From Aphanomyces cochlioides (lineage: Eukaryota; Oomycota; Saprolegniomycetes; Saprolegniales; Verrucalvaceae), in NCBI GenBank assembly GCA_019828595.1, contig JAHQRK010000004.1, positions 496,001 through 560,000 on the forward strand: a DNA stretch of 64,000 nucleotides, written 5' to 3'. Below, piece after piece: positions 21,701-29,863 of this stretch. The position numbers and the translations under genes were made by a program. How positions within the stretch are numbered: the first letter of the stretch is position 1; the number at the start of each line of letters is the position of its first letter. The notes under the pieces were generated by a model. It saw only the letters and a list, made by a program, of their open reading frames with translations. It made no database searches and was not told where the DNA came from.

Positions 21701-23238
21701 CTGGTTTCGAGCTCGATGCCGACGTTGAGGGCCGTTTGACCGCCCATGCTGACCAAAATACCATCAGGGCGTTCCTTCTTGATGATTTCAAGCACAGTCG
21801 AAGCGCGGACGGGCACAAAGTAGACCTTGTCGGCGAGACCCTTGGACGTTTGGACGGTGGCAATGTTAGGATTGACCAAGATGACTTGGATGCCTTCTTC
21901 CTTCAACGCCTTGATGGCTTGCGAGCCAGAGTAGTCGAATTCACCGGCTTGACCGATGCTGAGACCGCCACTGCCGAGGAGCAACACCTTGCGGTAGATC
22001 GGGCGGTTATACAACGACGTGTCCATGAGCGTGAGCTTGGAAGGTTGGCCTTGGACCTTCTCCAAGAACATGTCGAAGAGGAAAGCCGTGTCCGTGGGAC
22101 CGCCGCACGCTTCAGGATGGAATTGCACCGAGAAGAAGGGCTTGAATTCGTGGATGATACCTTCGTTCGAGTGGTCGTTCGCGTTCATGAAGAAAGTCTT
22201 CCAGCCAAGAGGCAAGCTGGCCGTGTCGACGGCATAACCGTGGTTCTGTGGAGTGATGTAGCAGCGGGTCGTGCGCATGTCAATGCATGGCTGGTTCATG
22301 CCGCGGTTGCCGTACTTCATCTTGTACGTCGTGGCACCGGCAGCAAGCGCGAGGATTTGATTACCCAAGCAGATGCCAAAGATGGGCTTGAGCTTGTCGC
22401 CTTCTTGGCTGATGGCCCATCGGATCGAGTCGATCGTGGCTTGGGCCATTTGTGGATCGCCAGGACCGTTCGAGATGAAGATACCGTCGTATTGAAGCGT
22501 GGATTTTTCAAGGTTGTAGTCGAATGGCACGACGGTGAGTTCAACGCCGCGACCGACGAGGTAACGGACGATGTTGTGTTTCATGCCGCAGTCGAAAGCC
22601 ACAATCTTGGGCGACGCACCCTTGTTGTACACCTTGACTTCCTTTGGCGAGACTTTGGCCACCAAGTTGGTCTTGTTGGGGTCTTCGATCTTGATGGGAT
22701 CCGATTCGAATTCAATTTTGCCGAGGAGCGATCCATGTTCACGGATCTTCTTCGTGATCATTCGGGTGTCAAGGCCATAAAGGGCAGGGATACCATGAGC
22801 CTTCAACCAGTCTCCGAGAGAGGTGACGGCATTCCAGTGAGAGTGTTCAAACGAGTATTCGGAGACGATCAAGCCGGAAATTTGAACTTTGCCCGATTCG
22901 AAATTCTTGGGCAAGCCAAACTCGTCGATTTCTTGCGATGGCACACCGTAATTGCCGATCAACGGGAACGTAAGCACCAAGATCTGACCGCTGTACGACG
23001 GGTCGCTCAACGCTTCAGGGTAACCGACCATGCCGGTGTTGAAGACAACTTCACCCGACATGGATTTGTTGGCGCCAAAAGAGACACCACGAATGGACGT
23101 GCCATCTTCGAAGAAAAGCGTCGCCTTCTCCACTTCATCGGCAGCTAAGAGAGCGTTCGAATGAGCGGCCTTTTTCGCGACGGCAGGCGTGGCGCTCGCA
23201 TCGGAGCTGTCGCTGGCGGTACGCTTTCCTCGAGGCAT
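18718..23238 (-). CDS. Glutamine-dependent carbamoyl-phosphate synthetase, fused small and large subunits
   Basis: Intronless, 1506 residues. The N-terminal 30 residues are a basic leader. Residues about 38-390 are the glutaminase half: catalytic Cys290 in GICLGNQ, and His374/Glu376 in QFHPEA. Residues about 410-1490 are the large subunit: two ATP-grasp halves, each begun by a biotin-carboxylase-like fold (VLLLGSGGLSIGQAGEFDYSG; VMVLGCGAYCIGSSVEFDW), and a C-terminal MGS-like regulatory domain ending in the last 150 residues. No dihydroorotase or aspartate transcarbamylase part follows, unlike animal CAD. It makes carbamoyl phosphate for pyrimidines and/or arginine; which pathway cannot be told here. 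Long open antisense frames across it are a codon-bias effect. Confidence 0.97.
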   Translation of the reverse strand: MPRGKRTASDSSDASATPAVAKKAAHSNALLAADEVEKATLFFEDGTSIRGVSFGANKSMSGEVVFNTGMVGYPEALSDPSYSGQILVLTFPLIGNYGVPSQEIDEFGLPKNFESGKVQISGLIVSEYSFEHSHWNAVTSLGDWLKAHGIPALYGLDTRMITKKIREHGSLLGKIEFESDPIKIEDPNKTNLVAKVSPKEVKVYNKGASPKIVAFDCGMKHNIVRYLVGRGVELTVVPFDYNLEKSTLQYDGIFISNGPGDPQMAQATIDSIRWAISQEGDKLKPIFGICLGNQILALAAGATTYKMKYGNRGMNQPCIDMRTTRCYITPQNHGYAVDTASLPLGWKTFFMNANDHSNEGIIHEFKPFFSVQFHPEACGGPTDTAFLFDMFLEKVQGQPSKLTLMDTSLYNRPIYRKVLLLGSGGLSIGQAGEFDYSGSQAIKALKEEGIQVILVNPNIATVQTSKGLADKVYFVPVRASTVLEIIKKERPDGILVSMGGQTALNVGIELETSGALAANNVRVMGTPISVVIDTEDRERFSEKLAEIGETIALSRPAKTVEEALEAANEIGYPVLVRAAFALGGLGSGFAENDDELRVLAKKALHGSGSKAADRQILIDQDLRGWKEVEYEVVRDAKNNCITVCNMENFDPLGIHTGDSIVVAPSQTLSNSEYFKLRATAQKVVRHLGIVGECNIQYALDPHSERYCIIEVNARLSRSSALASKATGYPLAYVAAKIALGIDLVSIKNSITKTTTACFEPSLDYCVVKMPRWDLKKFSRVSNDLGSSMLSVGEVMSVGRNFEECIQKAVRMVNPNLDGLNARPVNHTTDKSEIDANLKKPTDERLFYVIAALDAGYTVDEVHKLTKIDKWFLSKLHHISSLRKGMKSLGSLDKLTASNFKTLKTYGFSDRQIATEVSSTELQVRNRRKSYGIVPFVKQIDTLAAEFPAQTNYLYMTYSAMEDDIPMDEQGVMVLGCGAYCIGSSVEFDWCAVSSVRTLRELNYKAIVVNYNPETVSTDYDESDRLYFEELSFERVLDIYDRENAHGVIVSVGGQIPNNLSMPLHKMGVRLLGTSAESIDKCEDRNKFSALLDNIGVDQPKWTEVTTTKAAQDFAKEVQYPVLVRPSYVLSGAGMVVSSCEAELRDYLNSPNVAGSKSICISKFILNAKEVEFDGVAKDGQILNYAISEHVENAGVHSGDATLVLPAQKLYVATIKQVKRIASAIARSLNITGPFNIQLMAKGNEVKVIECNLRASRTFPFISKTFDLNFIALATRAMLGLVVKPVPIALIDIDYVAVKAPQFSFTRLHGADPTLGVEMASTGEVACFGTDMHEAFLKALLSAGFKMPKEKKTILISIGNDDIKREFLESAKILDTLGYHLFGTPGTAAFLKEHGIKCDVLYKPSRKDAKDAVGGAVEAIKNDKIEMVINVPDGGSQQEVSDGYLIRRASVEFGISLINNIKCAVLLVQAMEKVKKLEICHIGEYYAMPTVGWSTGKSLLARKMSIC

Positions 23239-24367
23239 TTTGTAAAATGAAACCCCAAAAGATAGATCGATGGATCGAGCAAAAATCCGAATTTCAACAT
23301 CCTAGCTGAACTTTGAAATTAGGATAAATCACAACCCAGATCCCCGCTGGGCAGTGAATCCTCTTCAACCTCCCTGCCATAAAAAATTTCAAATCGTTGT
23401 CTTGCGGATTGTGGGGAACCTTATATCGAATATATATCCAGTGTCTCGGGCCGTGTAACGTGGGGCTGTCAGCCGCGTGACGCCATGTTGACAGCGTCTA
23501 CAACATCGAATAAGCTACAATCTACATCTTGAGATACAAAGAACGTTTCGAGTTTCCAAGAGAGTTGGTGATATCACGCGCCAACACACTGACGTCTTTG
23601 TGAGCGTGGTGACTCACACCTAAGTGCGTCAACGTTAAACTCCCAGGGCCCGCCTTTCGGCAACCGGGTTCACAAACTAGGCTCTATTATTGTTATTTTA
23701 TAAGCAGGTTATGTAGTAAAAAACCTACAAATAGTTTCCAAACTAGATGGATTTCAAGTATAAAAGTATAAATTGAATCTCTTCACTAAATCCAGATTAA
23801 AAATGCGTTGAAATTGTTTATTTGACATGCAATAAATATTCTAGAGTCATACAAACTCCAAGTGTATTCCACGGACTTAGTTGAAATGTGCACCTGGGTG
23901 TCCTCCATTTTCGACTGACCAATCAAATCGAGCGAGCTAATATTGGTCACAGGATGTGCTCAAAGCGCGTCTCACCAAATATCCTAGTCTCAATAGCCAA
24001 TCAAATGTCAGAATTGAAGTACGTTAGCCAATCAGCGATCAGAATTCTATGAACCGCCAGCCATCCATATTTCGGACACGCCCACCAGTGGTTATTTTGA
24101 CCGATTGACCAAGCTCTTTTTATCTCTTTTTTCGATTTGCCGCCGACCACACAGGTGCCAGAACCGTGCGATGGACCCGAGAAAGGACAGCAGCAGCTCG
24201 ACAGGTCCGTCCCGTCGTCGTGGTCGCTTTTTATGTAGGAAATACAGCGTGCCGAACAGCCGACGACAGTCCCCTATCGATACTACACAACGAGAGAGAG
24301 GCATTGGGCAGCATTGTGAACATTTTAAATCAAAGCGCCCGTATATGAATGTCTCGTTCTTGTGTTG
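23239..24367. other. 1.1-kb intergenic region with a CCAAT-box cluster
   Basis: The CPS promoter side lies at 23239-23600 and the 3' flank of the TPR gene at the other end. In between, AT-rich DNA carries four CCAAT boxes within about 115 nt: 23919-23923, 23942-23946 (inverted), 23997-24001 and 24028-24032, mostly in the context GCCAATCA or ACCAATCA. A 24105-24371 frame (88 codons) and overlapping minus frames are not convincing as genes. Confidence 0.5.
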
Positions 24368-25507
24368 TTAAAGTACAGGGTCTGCCAACGTCATCGTGTC
24401 GCTCTCGTGATTTCCAATCGATTGGGAAGAAGTGGCCATCATCTCTTGAGTTTTCATCCAGGCTGCCATGATTTCGTCCCGTTGTTTCTTGGCATCTTCG
24501 TGGCCCATCTTGACAGCGACGTCGAACCACTCCAGGGCTTTCAGGCTATCACTCTCCGCCATGTATTGCCATCCCAACTGCGCAGCAACTTCAGGGTCAT
24601 CTTTCGACAGGTCCCACGAGTCCAGGAGCAGCGTGCGAGAATCGTCGAGAGCACCTTGTTGCTGCAAAACGAACGCTAGACTCACCATCGCAGGTTGAAA
24701 ATTTGGTTTCAACTTGAGGACTTTGCGGTAGTACTACGAGCAAAACGTGTGAAAAGAGCGCGAGACCAAGCGCGACGTACCCCCTCCGCAGCCACCCATT
24801 TCTCGGTCCTAGAGCACAGGTTGGCATAGTTGTAAAGCAGTTCCAAGTGGTCGCCATTGATCTCGAGGCCGCATTTGTACCAGGTCGTGGCTTCAGCGTC
24901 CTTTCCGAGCTGGACATACGTCATGGCGAGGCAGTTCGACAAGTACGACCGCATGAGTTTCCACTCGTCAGAAGTCGCGGAATTCTCCTTGTGATGCTTC
25001 ACAGCTAGGTTCATCGCACGGATATAGTACTCCAAAGCAGGCTCAAACTGCTCTGCGTCGAAGAGGAGGTCTCCACGACGTTTCTCGTCAACTACGTCTC
25101 GCATCCATCCTCCTGGAGTTTTCAAAGACGGCTCGACCTCAATAGTGGGCCACAGGTCAATGCTCTCAGGCAAGAGGCACACTCCAATGGCAAATAGGAG
25201 CAGTGCTATCGGGACGCCATACTTTGCAAGGAGAGGAGTAGATTTCCTGGCCTTGATTCGCGCCGCGAGTCCTTGTAGCTTCGCCATCGTCCTTGCAAAC
25301 AGAATGTGAACAATGTTCTTTCTTTCGATGGAAACCAAATCTTCCATGACGGTTTCATCGCAAGGCGGAAGCTCGCCATGCGAATCATGACGGAAGCTGA
25401 CAGGGGAAAATGCCAACAACATGCAGGATTGCCTCCACGCCGATGCCATGATGCTAGTCTTGCTAGGTTGACTTGGCGATGAGCTGGCGATGGAGTAGTC
25501 TTCCATG
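24368..25507 (-). CDS. TPR protein with one membrane span
   Basis: Two exons (25507-24781, 24733-24368; 47-nt intron) joined in phase 0. Start taken at the ATG giving MEDYSIASSSPSQ; the open frame reaches further upstream but looks non-coding there. Around residues 105-125 there is a membrane span (GVPIALLLFAIGVCLLP). After it come helical repeats: RRGDLLFDAEQFEPALEYY, YLSNCLAMTYVQLGKDAEAT, LLYNYANLCSRTEKWVAAEG joined across the intron to YYRKVLKLKPNFQPA, and LKALEWFDVAVKMGHEDA, a Sel1/TPR-like pattern. A cytosol- or lumen-facing scaffold is likely; partner unknown. The stop of this gene lies far from other genes, while its start is 61 nt from the 3' end of the SOD gene, on the same strand. 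Confidence 0.65.
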
Positions 25508-25567
25508 ACGAGACAAGAAGTGTAGAAGACATGAATGGCGAAACAACAGACGCGCGCTGTTAGAGAT

Positions 25568-26279
25568 TTACTTGGAGGCAGCGGCAAAACGTTCCTCGAC
25601 GTTCTTCCAGTTGACGATTTCCCAAATGGCCTTGAGGTAGTCAGGGCGGACGTTCTTGTAGTCCAAGTAGTACGCATGCTCCCACACATCGACACCCAAG
25701 AGAGGGATCAAACCAACCGTGCTGAGAGGATCTTGGTTGGCCAACGCAGCGAATTGCACACGCTTTTGGGTGGGGTTATAACCCAACCAGCCCCAGCCGC
25801 TGCCTTGGACAGCCGCCGTTTGGGCGTTGAATGTGGTCTTGAATGCTTCAAAGGAGCCTATACACACAGTCAGAGGGTGTCTACATTTCATGCAGCATAC
25901 CAAATTCCTTTTCAATCGCGGCCTTCAAAGCTCCAGTGGGCTCTCCACCACCACCGTTCTTGGGGGGAGCCAAGTTGGTCCAGAAGATCGAGTGGTTGAC
26001 GTGGCCACCGCCGTTGAACTTGATGCCTTGTTGCAACGCAATCAACTTGGCGACGTCGTTCTTGGCTTGGGCTTCAGCGTATTGTTCCGTCAACGCGTTG
26101 TAGTTGTTCACATACGTTGCATGATGCTTACTGTGGTGGAGTTCCATGATCTTGGCCGAGATGACGGGTTCCAATTCGTTGTAGTCATAGGGCAAGTCAG
26201 GCAAGACGGCCTTGGTGGCAAACGCGCGGGTGCTCAATTGCTTGGTGGATTGGCGGACGACAGTGGACACTCGGTTCAT
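25568..26279 (-). CDS. SOD2: Mitochondrial manganese superoxide dismutase
   Basis: Two exons (26279-25901, 25857-25568; 43-nt intron) give 222 residues. The first 25 residues ([20 protein letters not shown]) form a mitochondrial presequence. Metal ligands are seen in [15 protein letters not shown] (His), HVNHSIFW (His) and DVWEHAYY (Asp, His). GSGWGWL and the WxNxA-type context (IFWTNLAPP) and [19 protein letters not shown] fit the Mn/Fe-SOD family, and placement of Gln in the second half favours Mn. It converts superoxide to peroxide and oxygen in the matrix. An in-frame ATG at 26330 would lengthen the N-terminus and cover the presequence, so 26279 is preferred. Confidence 0.95.
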
Positions 26280-26671
26280 CTTGGCGATCTTCGGCAACAA
26301 AAAGACTTGTGTCAACCACAAGGTCAGCATCAGACAGTTGATTTATCCGGATTGTCTAGATCATCCGGATAACCGACCTTCGCGAAGGAAACATCCCTAG
26401 ACAGGCGTCCTCCCACGAGACCACAGACGCTATCGCTGCCCCTAGACCTTTAAAGAGAATTCTCTGTGTGCTTCTCGGGAACGTAGTTGTTGTCTGCGCG
26501 TTGTGCGGTGGTCTCGTTGAAGAGTGATGCAGGATGTGATGGAATTATATGGAAGTTTGTATTCTGACTTTAGCGTATTTTGATTGGCTAATAATATTTG
26601 ACTTTTAGCCAATCAGATAGTTTTTTAAACCACAATCGCGACAGCCTCAATTTCGATCCCCAGCATCCAAG
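26280..26671. promoter_or_regulatory. Bidirectional promoter of SOD2 and RER1
   Basis: The 392-nt spacer separates two divergent starts. On the SOD side are TTATCCGGA (26343-26351) and TCCGGATAA (26364-26372), 64-93 nt upstream of the SOD ATG. On the RER1 side are ATTGG (26583-26587) and CCAAT (26609-26613), 60-90 nt upstream of the RER1 ATG. Each start therefore has its own pair of one element class. Confidence 0.55.
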
Positions 26672-27381
26672 ATGGGACCAGGCGGCCTCGCTGGAGATTC
26701 GCAGTCGTTGACGGAACCGGCGTTCGTTGAGCGTGTATTTGCGTCCGTGGGAAGGTATCGCTCGCTTGTGTATGTGCGGCTCTCACGGCGGTTGTAGGAA
26801 ATGGCAGCACCTCTTGGATCAATCGACAATATACGTGTATGGACGATGGACGACGTCGCTGGTCTTGCTCATCTTGTACATGACACGCGTGCTCTTGCTC
26901 AATGCATTCCACATCATTACGTACGGCTTGGGCATCTACTTGCTCAACCTCTTCATTGGGTTCCTTTCCCCCCAGGTAGACAAGATCAACGAGATTTGTG
27001 ACAAGTCACGGTGCTTAGATTGACCCCGAGACTGAGGGTCCAGTGTTGCCATCGACAAGTAGCGAGGAATTCCGCCCATTTAGCCGCCGTGTGCCTGAAT
27101 TCAAGTTTTGGTACGCGACAACGCGAGCCACGTTTATTGCCATCCTCATGACTTTTTTCGAAGTTTTCAATGTGCCCGTATGTCCCTCGACGAGTGCGTC
27201 GCGCTGGATGGAGCTCACCATCGTGTCGTAGGTGTTTTGGCCGATTCTGCTCATGTACTTTATCATCTTGTTCACGCTGACCATGAAGCGCCAAATCAAG
27301 CACATGTGGAAGCACAATTACGTCCCATGGTCGTCGGGCAAGCAAGTGTATAAGGGCAAGGGAGGCAACGACTCCAAGTAA
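26672..27381 (+). CDS. RER1: Golgi-to-ER retrieval receptor RER1
   Basis: Four exons (26672-26754, 26798-26975, 27019-27177, 27232-27381; introns 43, 43 and 54 nt) give 189 residues, the family size. Diagnostic words: [74 protein letters not shown] and [16 protein letters not shown]. Four membrane spans. It returns ER membrane proteins from the cis-Golgi by COPI vesicles; the Lys/Arg-rich C-tail (KGKGGNDSK) fits coat binding. It ends 26 nt from the stop of the convergent gene at 27408. Confidence 0.95.
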
Positions 27382-27407
27382 TTACGATAGCCTTGCTTCT
27401 CTAACCA

Positions 27408-28415
27408 CTACATCTCGTATGCTTCATCCTTCTCTCTATGCGCTACCTCTTCATCGACATCCACGTCCTCCTCCCTGTATGATCCATCCTCAGGGAGAGT
27501 TTTGGTCAATGGTGGAAGTTTAGCTTGTTCACCACTTGGCACATCTGGGAAGTGCCGCGGGTTGGGCTCAATCTCCACTGCTGGTGCCTCGAGGAAGACG
27601 GTGGACATTTCTGTCGGCGGCCGAGTAGACTTCGGCCTTGCATCTGTCTTTTGTGATTGTAGGAACGGCAGCGTCGTGGCTGCCTTTGGCCGACGACGGC
27701 ATGATTTTGCATAAGGCGACGCTTGCACCTAGATTTCCTCAGCCACTCTAGTCTCGTCAACAGTCTCATGCCTGTTCTTGGACGAAGAGAAGCCGCGCTG
27801 GATCAATCTTGTGCTTGGTCATGGATATTTGGCTCGGTGGAAGAGCAGTAGTCTGTCTTTTGGCTAGGCAAGGTGTCGTCATCGACGACGCGAGTGGTTG
27901 AAATACCTTGAAGCTCTTGGAGATGCGCTTCTTTCTCTCGTTCTGTACCAATCGCGGGAAGCAGTGAGCTCAAGATGCCTTGCGATCGTACCCCATTCTG
28001 CTTGTTGCTCACGTTGGGCGAGCTTTTGTCTCCTCCTTTCTTCGTCCTTGCGTTTCTTCCACTTGAGGAACTGTGTTTCTAGACATGCCGAGTTAGTTAA
28101 ATCCACTCGATGTTGACCTGTACTCGTGCCGTCCATGTTAGGAAGTGGAATGTCGTCCATCGGTCGCTCCTGGCTAGCTTTGCGTCGTTCGGCATCCTTC
28201 TTGGCCTTCCATCGCCGCCAGATTGCCTCGTTTTCACTCTCACTCAGTTCTTTTTGCTTTTGGCTACGAAGTCCACCGTCGTGTTTGCGTGGTGGAGATG
28301 CTTTGGCCCGCTTCGGCGGCGACAGATCCATCTTTTGAAGCTCCTTTCGAGGCAACAACATGACTTCCTCATACTTTTTCCGCGACGACATCGGCATGCC
28401 AAGCCGCGCAAGCAT
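27408..28415 (-). CDS. Basic, charged coiled-coil protein of unknown function
   Basis: ATG at 28415 (alternatives at 28397 and 28391). The first exon is Lys/Glu/Arg-rich (AIWRRWKAKKDAERRKASQERP, FLKWKKRKDEERRRQKL), probably nuclear. A 39-nt stretch with an ACTAAC branch-like word can be spliced or retained without breaking the frame. A 50-nt intron starting GTATTTC and ending CCAAAAG joins to QTTALPPSQISMTKHKID, and a 43-nt intron with a GC donor (GCATGA) joins FVQEQ to VQASPYAKS. The C-terminus is acidic (EEDVDVDEEVAHREKDE). No domain is recognised. The exact exon set is uncertain. Start lies only 18 nt after the stop of HPF1. Confidence 0.5.
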
Positions 28416-28433
28416 TTGTCAGTTACAAACTTA

Positions 28434-29729
28434 CTAGTATTCCTGTAACTGGCGACGTCGATGCTCTACGTGCAGGCGAGCTAGCTTGCCAAAGGCACTG
28501 CGACCCAGCATCATGTATGCACTCTCGAGCAACCCAAGGGCTTCGTTCTCAAACTTGACGCCTTGAGTCCAAAGATCGAGACCGAGCTGCAGCGTAGTAC
28601 CAAAGTCGCATTCGTCGCATGCAATTGTCGCTCGAGTGATGAGATCGTCGAGTTCTGGCCCGCGTGACGTCGCTAACTCAAGGAAAGTGCGCAGAGCTTG
28701 ACCAGTCAATGGTAGATCACGAAAGCCCAACACGGTGCTTCCTCGACCACCAGGCGCTGTTATCTCCTTGGTTGGGACGGCGATGCCAAGACCGCTGACA
28801 GTGAAGCCAATGACTTCGGCCATGCGAACGTGGGTGATATTACGGGGCCGAGTGTCGAATTGCAATCGTTCAACTTGGACTTGACTCCCATCTTGGTCAG
28901 TGTGTGTTACTTTGCGCCCTCTTTGTCGGCCACGGCTGGTGACTTGACTGCGAGATGCTCCCCGACGCCTCTTCGGAGAGGGAGGACCAGGTAGAGCCTC
29001 AATGACTGGAGCAGGCAACAATTCGAGCAATTTCTTCGTTGCATCAGTCTCAGGAGCTTCTTTTGCGAGTTTGGTCAGCACCTCGGTGAGAGATGCACCA
29101 GAAAAGCCAAAGGATCCCTAAGTAAGGCGTGAATTGATGCTGGAGGAAACGATGACGCACATTCGACACACTTCCTTCAACGACATACTTCGGCGTTTGC
29201 TTTGGATCATCTCTATTTGTCCACTTAAGTTACACTTTAGTCACAAGTAGAAAGAGTGCGACAACCTGAAATAGCCAAATGTCTTGTCATTCTGGCGCAT
29301 GAGCGTGATAACTTCAGGAGGATCATAGAAAGATCTTCCATGAAGGTATGACTAAGCAGCTTTTGATACAAGATCGCTGTGAATGCTGACATACCGGTGT
29401 TGGAAGCTTCACAGGCTTGGTATGTGGCAAGATATCAAATGGCCCAGTCAATTGAATGTCGAGTGCATCCTTGAATCCATCTACAAGCAACCATGAGCAA
29501 CTTATCTCTGTCGCCCAAACTTGCAGTTTGGATTCTCAGGGTCAATAGACGCTGCAATCGCATAAACCTCGAAGAAATCTGCAGGCACTTCCAGAAGCCA
29601 TTCGTCTTTGAGAATCTTTGTCCATTCTTCAATCTGTTCCGTCGAGTACGGCGTGGGCACCGGTGGCTTGTCATGGTCATCCTCGCTTTGGCGCTTCATT
29701 TGGTCGTTTGAAAATCGAGTCCATGACAT
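28434..29729 (-). CDS. HPF1: Histone PARylation factor 1 (HPF1)
   Basis: Five exons (29729-29525, 29480-29395, 29351-29266, 29212-29161, 29117-28434) give 370 residues in frame throughout. Matches to HPF1: LEVPADFFEVYAIAASIDPENP, KDALDIQLTGPFDIL, SFYDPPEV, KTFGYFRDDP, FTVSGLGIAVP, and CDECDFGTTLQLGLDLW, which keeps the Asp-Glu of the catalytic patch (human Glu284 region). HPF1 completes the active site of PARP1/2 and directs ADP-ribosylation to serine (family knowledge). The first intron (29481-29524) has a GC donor in the perfect GCAAGT context. A Pro/Arg-rich linker (SPKRRRGASRS) is an insertion. Four TCCGGA words lie immediately upstream. Confidence 0.88.
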
Positions 29730-29863
29730 CCGGACAATATTTTCCGGATACGAGAACATACCGATTCGTCCGGATAAATATTTCATCCGGATGACAAGGA
29801 TACCCGGTACTGCACGTGATCACACATTCTTCAAAAGACACACGCGAAGAAAGTGCGCGAAAG
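29729..29863. promoter_or_regulatory. Bidirectional promoter with four TCCGGA words (HPF1 / lipase A)
   Basis: The 134-nt spacer contains TCCGGA at 29729-29734, TTCCGGATA at 29742-29750, TCCGGATAA at 29769-29777 and ATCCGGA at 29785-29791, on alternating strands. It must serve both the HPF1 start at 29729 and the lipase A start at 29864. Confidence 0.55.

Noticed and set aside
20653..23148. 831-codon open frame on the plus strand
   Set aside because: It is exactly antisense to the carbamoyl-phosphate synthetase gene. Strong G/C preference at third positions removes stops from the complementary frame; the product has no domain and odd composition.
23640..23690. Possible tRNA-like sequence (GGGTTCACAA)
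   Set aside because: Lacks a proper B box (GGTTCGA), A box and cloverleaf pairing.
24105..24371. 88-codon plus-strand frame
   Set aside because: Low-complexity basic sequence without domain or splice partner, overlapping equally weak minus frames.
27879..28012. Alternative C-terminus of the basic protein ending RYFNHSRRR
   Set aside because: Simple read-through stops there, but a 50-nt intron just before it leads to two further protein-like exons, so the longer form is preferred, with doubt.
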